NCBI GenBank assembly: GCA_948470475.1
Contig: OX419337.1
Location: 1,941,641-2,005,640 of the forward strand
Direction of reading: 5' to 3'
DNA from: Galaxea fascicularis
Lineage: Eukaryota; Cnidaria; Anthozoa; Scleractinia; Euphylliidae
DNA length: 64,000 bases
The notes below the pieces were generated by a model. The model was not told where the DNA came from, did no database searches, and saw only the letters and a list, made by a program, of their open reading frames with translations. A program made the translations under genes and the position numbers. Of this stretch, positions 55,501 through 64,000 are shown in pieces. Position 1 is the stretch's first letter; each line of letters begins with the position of its first letter.

Positions 55501-58500
55501 TACTACTGAGAACCCTGATAATTATATGATGGTGAGTGAGGTAATAAGAAAATAGCATCTGATGAACAGATCTTGCACTCCAGGAAATGAAAAAGAAATC
55601 CCACAAAACCTTGTCTCATCTTCCTCACACTCCTTTAGCTCTTTGGCACATGTTTTGTATCTCCGCAAAAGTTTTCTTTTCTCTGGAAAAACATAATAGG
55701 AAAAACCATAAATAACTAACCAACATCGTTCTTCATATTCTATTTGCACTGTCTCAAGCATTCAAGCTTTCACAGTTACATGACTTGTATGTACAATGAA
55801 TGTAAAACCTGAAGTTTCTTGTCATGCCTATCTTGCGAGTGAAATGATTTTCCAGGGACACTTACAATTTACAGGATCCACCAAGTGGAAGTTCTAGGTG
55901 TGAATATTCAATGTTGCAGCTTGTCCAAATGCAAAATAATTGACAAATCACAAAATGTACTGGTATCAGTTGGAAAGCTAAACAATGACAGGAAAAGGCA
56001 TTGATTAAGCCAATGGCCCATAATTTCTGATATGCTCCAAATCGAATGAAATGAATCGTTTGATTTTCCAACCAGAATTTCTGGGTTTTCTGTGTAAATG
56101 GTAACAAATGACGCCGGCGCACTTTCCATTTACAGGATCCATCCGGGTGGAAATTTTAGGTTTAAATATTCAATGCTTCAGCTTCTTCAAATACAAAATG
56201 GATAAGCCGCAAAATGTACTAGTATTAGTTGGGAAACTACATGTAAGAAAGAACAGAAAAAGTGCATTGATTAAGCAGATGGTCCATAATTTCTGAGACA
56301 TACCAAATTGAATGGTATACATGTACCATTTGATTTTCCAACCAGAATTTCTGGGTTTTCTGTGTAAATGGTAACAAATGAAAAAAGGGGCGCTTTCCAT
56401 TTACAGGATCCATCCGGGTAGAAACTTTAGGTTTAAATATTCAATGCTGCAGCTTGTTCAATTAAATATACAAAAAAATGAATAAAACAATATGTACTAA
56501 TATCAGTACTTGGGAAGCTAAGAAAGAACAGAAAAGTGCATTGATTAAGCCGATGGTCCATTATTTCTGAAACGTTCCAAATGGAATGGTATGTACCATT
56601 TGATTTTCCGACCAGAATTTCTGGGTTTTTCATGTAAATGGAAAACATCCCAGGTGTCAAAATGAAAAACTGCAAGGGAGTTTCAATTGAAGAATGTGCC
56701 ACTATACATGTACATGTTCATGAACCAAGGTAAGTTTATTCTTTTTTTCAATATAAATCCATACACTGTAATTCCATTATTGTGTAGTTCAAGCAATTGT
56801 TCATACCCCTTACCAAAAAATTTTACTTTCTTTGACCTCTTCATAATCTTCCTTTCTTTCTCTTCCCTTGCTTTATCCTTGATGTTTTCTTTTAGCACTT
56901 CAAGCATCCTTTCCTGCACAACTCGCACGGTTGCTGGAAGGTCAGACTGGAAGTAGAAAACAGCATTTATTTGATCCAATAATTGAAGAAAAAACCTGGT
57001 AGTTAAAATTGAGGAAGTATCATGGGTTTTGCTCATGATCATTTTTTAAAAGCCTGCAGGCTAAGCATGGTATTGGGAAAATGGAGCAGGCAGCAAGGTG
57101 AAAAACATCATTGATCAGACAAGGTAATCAAGTTTTCCCCATGGGTTTGATCTTTTGGACCCAGCACCCTTGACATGCTATATTGAATAGCATGCATTGG
57201 ACTTGTGATGACTAGTGTGGACAACCTTTCACAGCTATAATGCTGAGACCCAACTCTCTGAGATACAATGTGAATAATGGTACGAAATTCCACACCAAAG
57301 TATGACATTCAAAAACCTGTAAGGTGATGTTGTAGATATTGAATAAAGTACAAACAATATCCCATATACACTGGGTGACAAGTTGCAGCGACAGGTTCTC
57401 CATGTATACAGGTTCACCATGTCACCATGGTTGGGATGGGTGAGTGCTCTTGGATTGGACTGATACTAACATTATCTTGCCTGTTATAACATACCATAGA
57501 CTAACTCACTCAGGAGTTTAACACCCTAAGGCTTGAATGAGTACAAGTTCAAATGCTTCACTCAAAGCAGCATGTGTATTATGCAGGTAACAATGTTTAG
57601 ATGGCGGGAGTAGGGTATGGGCAAAGGTGCGGCATTTGAACACCTCTGTTGTTCCCTTATGTTGTGAAAATTTGAATTTGACCATGCAGAGAACTAGGTC
57701 CATTTGAATGTAACCATGCAGAGTACAGAATACACAGAGGTTCATGCAACCTTTACTGATTCAACTATACAGGATGATTTCATAGTATCCCACTTTGTTT
57801 AGTAAACAATGAACAAAAAGCAATGCAATCTTTCTGGAAAAGTACATTAAAAATGTTCCTGTTTAACTAATTTGGTTTGGTTCTGTTTTTGGTGAAACTG
57901 GTTTAGCCTGTTGTGATTGGCTGGAGTAACTGCTTTAGTTTTGGTTTTACGACACTCAACTAAACAGCTCATTAGCTCGATTAATAACGAGCACAATATC
58001 CTCTCAACAACTTTTCCACTAGTGGGAAATAAATTTACACGTCTCAGGAATTGATTTTTTTCTTGACTTCATGCAACTTCAACCTCCTTTAGTCTACCTT
58101 TGATAACTGTAGTTAAAACAGTACATTTCAAATATACTTCTTTACTTTTAATACTCTTTTAATGTCATATCATGGTTTTGTTGTTCCCAGGTGTTGAATA
58201 AAAAATTGCCAAAAAAATTCAAACGCAGCATTGATACCTGCATAAGCCATGAAGCCATGAACAGCTAGTTAAATGGGAACAATAACAGAATCCCCGCCCA
58301 CCTTGGAGCGTTACTATTTAACCTTGTCACCACAGTCCCGTAGTTACTGATTGTCACTTTTATAAGGCCAAGCAATAGAACAGACTGTCACAGTGGTTGC
58401 AGTCCTGTAGTCAATAAATATGAATAACTATGACAACTCTGGCAGCAAAACGGTCCGTCACCACAGTCTGCAGTCCCGTAGATGCTGAATGAGAATTTAA

Positions 58501-59230
58501 AAGGCCAAGCAGTAAAACAGACTGCCACCGCAGTCCGCAGTCCTGTACTAGCTAAATAAGAATTTAAAACAACAACCAGTTTTTAAGTGGCTTCTTTAGG
58601 TTTCGTGCTTCAAAGAACGAAGTATATTACATGTGTAGTGTTCTTGTTTCGATTCACTGGTTAAATAACAAAGTGCCTAAATTACCTGTTTTGTAGTAAC
58701 GGCTCTTATGCAAGTTATAGCCTGACTACGGTGGAGCTGTGGTGGCAGCCTTTTGAGGTTTAATGTAAGTGGATGGATATTCTGTAATCTAGCCGTTAAA
58801 TGTACTTTTGTTACTAGTGGATATGTCCTCAGATACTTAATTGGAAATATTCCCGCACAACCCCATAAATTTTTAATTTATTGTACTTGCATTACTGTCA
58901 TATTGACCCTGTTCCTAAAATGAATAGAGTTTGAGTCACAAAATGCATGTACAGTTAACGTATGGGGCAGTGCGAAATTCTTGCCGCAAAATCTTAATAT
59001 GGGCGAAAAAAAACACACTTTTTAAGCTAAGCTTAATAGACCTTTCAAGGTCTCTCTTCTGGCTTCGAGAAGGCACACGTGCTCTTCGTCAACTCGAACA
59101 GTTTACCGGTTCTTACCTTTTTAAGCAGCCTTTGCACATCTCTAAGTTTGTTCTTGAGAGATTTATTGTGCTTGGCTTTGTTGGTATCTCTCTGAGAAAC
59201 TTTGGAACGGTTTCGTCCTCTAGGCCCCAT
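52550..59230 (-). CDS. EFG1: rRNA-processing protein EFG1 homologue
   Basis: EFG1 proteins are nucleolar factors for 18S rRNA and small-subunit maturation. Exons 5' to 3': 59230-59117, 56946-56814, 55684-55610, 54553-54499, 53557-53479, 53194-53030, 52760-52686, and probably 52569-52550. Phases agree at every junction. Family phrases: KNKLRDVQRLLKK in exon 1; LPATVRVVQERMLEVLKENI with a Lys/Glu coiled coil and FF across exons 2-3 (FFEKRKLLRRY); LQWNYVT; FPQDTRYISLFP in exon 5. Exon 7 gives an acidic tail (SEDDGPPPKLNLDDDFFID). The basic N-terminus suits nucleolar targeting. The exon 3 donor (GTTTTG) is weak, and the last exon (AVLGTT, stop) is tentative; reading on from exon 7 also reaches a stop. 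Introns hold tandem repeats and fold-backs. Confidence 0.85.
53275..53345. repeat. (CAT)n-rich microsatellite in EFG1 intron 5
   Basis: Interrupted CATCAT and ATCATT units. Confidence 0.7.
54936..55048. repeat. Fold-back repeat in EFG1 intron 3
   Basis: GAGTCCAATTTGGTCTGTAA TCATACGAGTGATTAA pairs with TTAATCACGAGTATGATTAC AGACCGAATTGGATGAC; the arms are about 45 bp with a short spacer. Confidence 0.8.
55858..56650. repeat. Three tandem units of about 265 bp in EFG1 intron 2
   Basis: Each unit begins (A/C)(A/C)(A/T)TTTACAGGATCCA(C/T)C and ends AACCAGAATTTCTGGGTTTT C(T/A)(G/T)TGTAAATGG. Unit starts are near 55866, 56128 and 56399. Units 2 and 3 are closer to each other than to unit 1. A palindromic CCAGAATTTCTGG lies in each. 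Frames on the minus strand recur in all three (PEILVGKSN-like), but only because the DNA repeats. Confidence 0.85.
57060..58320. other. EFG1 intron 1, unannotated part
   Basis: Apart from the decayed repeats listed next, nothing recognisable is seen in this intron sequence. Confidence 0.4.
58325..58570. repeat. Decayed tandem repeat in EFG1 intron 1
   Basis: The phrase (A/G)CC(A/G)CAGTC(C/T)GCAGTC C(C/T)GTAG occurs three to four times about 65-70 bp apart, separated by AAAAGGCCAAGCAGTAAAAC AGACTG-like sequence. Confidence 0.65.
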
Positions 59231-59239
59231 CAGTGACGG

Positions 59240-59570
59240 TCATCAAGTGAACGAGCCCGTGGGCTGTTGGACAGCATTTAACCGTATGTGTATGTATTGA
59301 CTTGTTGTATCATCATTGTTGTGTATCTTCATTCAATGAGGGTCACAAAGGACAAAAGAACAAAGAACGGCTGCGTCGGAGACAGGTAATGGAGTGGGAA
59401 GGGGGGGGGGGGGAGGGGGGGCGGCTCTAGTTTACGTTTCAAGGAAAATAAAACGGTCTTTTCACAATTCACGAAAAACAAAGACATAATGAAAATCTAA
59501 AACATTTATTTCTCGTTTCACGGAAAATAATTTATCAAACTCACGCTTCACGGCTACTACGGAAATCACG
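59240..59570. promoter_or_regulatory. Likely EFG1 upstream region
   Basis: Directly 5' of the EFG1 ATG (gene reads leftwards). It contains a long interrupted G-run at 59400-59422. No individual element can be assigned. Confidence 0.3.
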
Positions 59571-59573
59571 ATT

Positions 59574-59999
59574 AAGACTAGGTTTACATTAGAGGAAATT
59601 GTTCCGGATTCGTGGTGAATCCGGAACGTTTTAGTACCGGATTAGTTTTGCCGTTTACACAAAAGTGGACGAATCCGACATAAAACCTTCCCGGTTTGGT
59701 CGTGTCTCCGGAGCCTTTTGAATCCGGAATCTAAAGTGGGAACTTTGAATCCGAAAACTTTTGAATCCGGAGAGGTTAGTCGTGTAAACGATTTGAAAGG
59801 ATGAATCCGGATATTTTTTTCGCCTGCTTTGTAACCATTCAATCAGTAATGTTCCCGGAGTTGTCTACGTGTGTAAACGACTAGGAATCCGGATACCCAT
59901 TCAGTGTAAACGCCCACGAATCCGATAACCCAAAAATTGATGAATCCGTAAACATTTATGAATCCGAAAAAAATGTCCTCTAGTGTAAACCTAGTCTAA
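59574..59999. mobile_element. MITE with TAAGACTAGGTTTACA ends
   Basis: Left arm TAAGACTAGGTTTACATTAG AGGAAAT and right arm ATGTCCTCTAGTGTAAACCT AGTCTAA are inverted repeats. The interior carries many copies of GAATCCGGA/TCCGGATTC, giving internal short-range repeats. No frame. The element abuts a GAGACGGACCATTA end of the 9.1 kb family at 60001. Confidence 0.8.
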
Positions 60000-60049
60000 G
60001 AGACGGACCATTATTTTCCTGGAGGGGGGTTATATGTCCTCTGCAAACT

Positions 60050-61950
60050 TTTTTTTTCGAACAACACCCACCTGTAAACAATTTTGTCCGATCTCTTTTA
60101 ACCACGTTCTGACATAAAAAAAAAAAAAGAAGGTTCCCTTTTTGCTGCCGTCAATCATTATTTAATTTAATATTTTACGGCGGCGACCAACAAATTGGCG
60201 GATCGAAATCCACCAATCACTGCCCGCGAACGTTATCTTTTGACACCTCTGAACTCATCTTTTTCGTTTTCTGAGAGGTAGAGTATGATGATTGGCGGCA
60301 GTAAAAAGCGAAACCGGGAAAGAAAAGGCCGATCCCGAGTCACGAGAATACCCTTTACCACTCTCTTCAATGAACGGTGCGCGTACACCACGTGTTAGAA
60401 AATATGAAGCCTGTGTTCAGTTGTTGCACTTGAAAAAAGGACAAAGGACTAGGAGACGTCTGTACGAAGGCTAGAAAATAGAGTAACATGTGGAGGAACC
60501 GTCAGAATACCCCAAACTATTTTGGTTTTGCTTATGACGTCCTTGCAAACAAACCGAGCCTCTGAAGTTGGAATGCAACGGGCAGCCGAAACTGTGCTAT
60601 CTTGACGTCACGGACTTTGCTTCCTCTCCCCGCCTCCCCTTATATATTTATTGGTTGGCTCCATAATAAAAATCACCTCCACTTAACAAATCAACGTCAG
60701 TTTTCTATCGTCTGTTAAGCCCTGGCCAAACGGACTCGCAAGTAGACGCACGTTGAAAACTTGGGTCTCCTGGCGCTGACAACAAGACACGTGGGCTCTG
60801 GGTACGAGATTGCCAACTGATGTTAATTTAGTTAGTTTATTCACAGCGTTTCCGCGACCGTAACTCGTAAGAACTTGGTGTTGCCTTTCTCAAGCATGTT
60901 AAGGCATGGCTCAAGCCTCATTTGCATAAAATCTGAAAAACAGTAATTACTCTGTCAGAATTTGGTTTAATCGTTGCAGAATTGGCAGGCTAACCAATGT
61001 CGACGACCTTAATATTCTAAGACCAATAAAATCTGATTAAATGGGTCACGTGACTATAATTAATTGTTTTATTTTTTGAAAAAACAACTGAAAATGGGCC
61101 GCCGAGATGACATACAATCACTGTCAAATTTAGTATTTTTACAATTGTACTAATGGCCCCTGCAAGACTCTGTCCTGAATGGCCGACTAAAATATTAAGC
61201 TAAGAAGTTATTACGTAAAAAAGGTAACGTGACCTTCTATCTTTTCATATATAACCTTATATAATTGAGGAGTTCATCCATTCAGGACAAAAATAGTTGC
61301 CTTATAAAATGGTTAAAAATTTCGTATGGTTAGTTTTTCGTGATACCTCCCTATCCTTGGCCCATTTTAGAATTCATCTTAAGCAGACTTGTGACGTCAC
61401 AAGTCACGTGAATACCATAAAGACACCTTAAGAAATTTAAGGATACCAAATCTTGTTTGGGGTAAGTTTCTGCCCCCCCCCCCCCCCCTGGGATAAAAAC
61501 AACGTTGCTTTAAATCAAAAACGTTTTTTTTTCTTCCTGGTGGTCTGTACTGGATATGATCCGTGGCTTAACATGCTTGAGTTTGCAATTACTGAAACCG
61601 GAGAAACTTGCACTTGAAGAAACAGTTGTGGCTTGAAAATTGAGGAAACTTATGGCTGAAAAAAACTTGAAACTTGGAGAAAATTCAGCCGGAGTTAGTT
61701 TGGCTTACTTGCGACAACTAACTGAAAACGTAAGTTGCTTGCGCTGTAATTGCTCCGTAAAAAATGTCGCGATCATTCAGTGCCGTGTAAAAACGACATC
61801 ATACTTACAAATATGGTATAAAATCTTGCTAATGCGTCTTGTTAGAAGGTTCTAGACTCTTCTAGAAGGGAAAAAAAAAGGCCCCAAGGGCTACTTAAAC
61901 ACGGTGAATTCTAATCAAAACATCCGTAAAACTAATTCTTATCGTAAACC
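60050..61950. other. Intergenic, no supported gene
   Basis: Short frames at 60292-60474 and 61640-61855 are not supported. A C-run lies at 61471-61488. Confidence 0.35.
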
Positions 61951-62065
61951 AATTACCTTCAATTCAATTCAGTTTATTCACACTTTTATAAAATATTTAC
62001 ATTGTATATATTAAGGTAAGAATACAATAATAAAGAAGAGGAAGAAGAAGAAAAAGAAACTTTCT
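61950..62065 (-). repeat. Retroelement-like tail and purine tract
   Basis: TTCAATTCAATTCAGTTTAT TCAC, like the pentanucleotide-tailed fragment at 14.6 kb, is followed after about 50 bp by AAGAAGAGGAAGAAGAAGAA AAAG. Confidence 0.4.
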
Positions 62066-62069
62066 TTAA

Positions 62070-63750
62070 TGGCTTTGATGGAAGTATACGGTGGTCAGAG
62101 GAGCTGAGCTTTCGGGCTAACCACCGCTTTATTATGAGTGGGAATAGATAAAGTGTGCGCTTGGTGCCATGGAAACTATGGAATACGGTGAATTCTAGCA
62201 CATCTTGAGAGCTACTAATTTCATGGACCTTGCAGCTATCGATGATTGGTTTCGGGTTATTGACAGGTTACCTGTCATGCTGGAAAGAGCCTGAGGACTG
62301 GGACTCCTTGTTATATAAGGATCGGTCCTCACGGGTCAATATTAGGGCCGGATAGCGGTCATTGGACTTTGAGACGCGAGCGATAAACGAATTTCACTGC
62401 AAATGAGGAGAATTACCCGATGTGAAGTCAACTTACAAGTTCCAGTAAATTTGTCGCAGTCTCTAGGAAGAGCCGGAAGAAGCTAGTGAAGGTGACTGGA
62501 GGTTTGATTGTGGGTTTGTGTGGAAACTTAAGGCTTAAGGTTTTGTCAGCAATACCTCCTCGGCCAGTGAACATGGTTCTAAAATTCAATGCAATTAATA
62601 ACTTAATTGAAATTTAATAGATCTTTCCTTTGCTACCAACTGAAAATGTAACGCAAACAATCAAATTTAAGGAAACATTTCCTCATTGAACAAATAAGCA
62701 GACGCCATGCCGACACTCAAAGTATGTCTAAATTCCTGAATGTGAAATTTTCTGTTTAAGCTCAGCTCCTAATGCCAAGCGTGTTAGTTTACGTTTGCAT
62801 GCTTGATTTTTCACAGGCAAATGTTTAAAACGATTTTTAGAAGTAATTGCTGAATGGTGTGATGGCATCGCCTTACTGAACACTTCAGCTTTTATCCGTG
62901 AATGAGTATTAAACATAGCAAATAACAATCTGCATGCTAAAAAATTTCCAAAAAACGCAGTATTTTCAAAAATCTCCGTTTTCAGAGAGTTATCGTTTGT
63001 GTAAAGGACTTGCCTTCCTAATCAGTGCAACTAAACGACACGAATTCTGCGCCAAACACGGAATGTCAATGAATAAAGAATGCATCTTCGGGAACATTCT
63101 TAACTCAACGTAACCAGCACTTGATGTTACGAGCTTATCTCCAATTTCTCAGAATTTGGTACTAACCAAGACTTTTTAAGGCTTTATAAGGCTTTATACC
63201 GACCAGTCTACTATATTTAAGAAGTGATGCGAAATTCACTTCAGGTAGACCGAGGCAGAGTCACACATGAGAAGTCACCCGTCCGACCGGTTCTTTCTGT
63301 GTTTGCGTCACTTGCTGCCACGTTTACTGAAGGATAGACAACATTTAAAGATTTGTTTGGAACTGAAAGCAGAACTTGTTAAACACGTTAATGCTATACC
63401 AAATCTTTACTTATTCGAATGCTATACTTTACAAGCATTAATAAAACAATACTCTCTTATCACCTTCACTAATGTGCAGTCAGTCTAATCATCAATTTAT
63501 CATTCACAAGACTCGTTTAATCAAGATTGATCAAAATGAGACAAGTTTTTTTTCCCGCAATTTACTCTAATTACCAACCAAATTGAAGATGTCTTTAACG
63601 CTTGAATGAGTAACCGAAATAAGAAACAGTTCTTGACTTGCTCTAAGCAGTTTTTAGTCTACTGGAGACAAAGTATATTTTGTCATTTAAGTCGTAATAA
63701 GTAGAAATATTAGAGAAAGTGGTTATAATCTGAAAATCCGTTAACCAATT
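62070..63750. other. Region upstream of the last gene
   Basis: No supported exon. An acceptor-like AATTACAG ending at 63758, eleven bases before the ATG at 63769, suggests an upstream 5' UTR exon in this interval. Confidence 0.35.
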
Positions 63751-63768
63751 AATTACAGACAATACAAG

Positions 63769-64000
63769 ATGGCGTCTTCAACTGCACAAAATGGAAATGA
63801 ATCCCAAGGAGTAAGCGAGATGGAATTGGAAAAGAAGATCAAAGATCTCCAAGAAGAATTCGTTCGTTTACCACAGTTCCACATCAAGCATGCTCTTTAT
63901 CTTAATGATGGAGACCTTTCGAAGGCCAGAAAGCGGTTAGCGGAGTTAATGAAGAATGCCACTTCGTTCCATTTTAATCCAAATTTAATAGCAACCAAGC
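63769..64000 (+). CDS. N-terminus of an unidentified protein (CUE-like helix pattern), truncated by the window
   Basis: From ATG 63769 the frame is open to the window edge (77 codons). It starts MASSTAQNGNESQGVSEMEL and continues with a charged helix (EKKIKDLQEEF), then PQFHIKHALYLNDGDLSKA and RKRLAEL. The pattern of a hydrophobic pair, ALxxxxGDLxxA and a final Leu resembles a CUE-type ubiquitin-binding three-helix fold, but that is inferred from spacing only. The rest of the gene lies beyond 64000. Confidence 0.6.
   Translation, partial: MASSTAQNGNESQGVSEMELEKKIKDLQEEFVRLPQFHIKHALYLNDGDLSKARKRLAELMKNATSFHFNPNLIATK

Noticed and set aside
55862..56702. Repeated minus-strand frames with PEILVGKSN-like text
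   Set aside because: They recur only because the underlying 265-bp DNA unit is tandemly repeated, and they lie in an intron of EFG1.
59740..59970. Array of AATCCGG words as CRISPR-like or satellite
   Set aside because: Irregular spacing and both orientations; they are internal repeats of a MITE in a eukaryotic genome.

Overview
This is eukaryotic nuclear DNA, and it looks like a marine invertebrate, most likely an anthozoan such as a stony coral. The reasons are AT-rich sequence with scattered ACATGTACATG motifs, intron-rich genes with small phase-consistent exons, many small inverted-repeat elements and tRNA-derived SINEs, and animal gene families. The species call is an inference from style. 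There is no bacterial operon structure, no CRISPR array and no rRNA gene.

Genes, left to right. (1) A minus-strand gene begins near 8.9 kb; only its first two or three exons are supported, and the 2.5-5 kb region may hold later ones. (2) An intronless 233-residue multipass membrane protein lies at 13.35-14.05 kb (+). (3) A seven-exon plus-strand gene at 15.7-20.3 kb encodes a single-pass membrane protein whose glycosylated ectodomain ends, after an Arg cluster, in a secretory phospholipase A2-like module. (4) A minus-strand Ulp1/SENP-type cysteine protease occupies 24.4-27.1 kb in eight exons with all catalytic residues; further coding exons on the same strand reach 28.9 kb. (5) A complete V-ATPase subunit H gene (18 coding exons, 467 residues) lies at 32.7-42.7 kb (+), with a likely 5' UTR exon near 30.4 kb. 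(6) An intronless class A GPCR lies at 48.4-49.5 kb (-). (7) A minus-strand rRNA-processing factor EFG1 gene lies at 52.6-59.2 kb in eight exons. (8) The first coding exon of a plus-strand gene starts at 63,769 and leaves the window.

The rest is mostly repeats. There are TA-flanked MITEs with one copy at 1.84 kb and an opposite-orientation copy at 30.7 kb, several fold-back elements, at least three tRNA-derived SINEs, four fragments of non-LTR reverse transcriptase tails (one split by a MITE), local tandem duplications, microsatellites and long G/C runs. The introns of the V-ATPase gene alone carry a SINE, four or more MITEs, an RT fragment and a tandem duplication.

The genes do not form a pathway. 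V-ATPase H and EFG1 are housekeeping genes. The GPCR, the orphan multipass protein and the PLA2-like membrane protein are surface proteins, probably lineage-specific. All exon models were built by hand from splice consensus and reading phase; none was checked against transcripts or databases.
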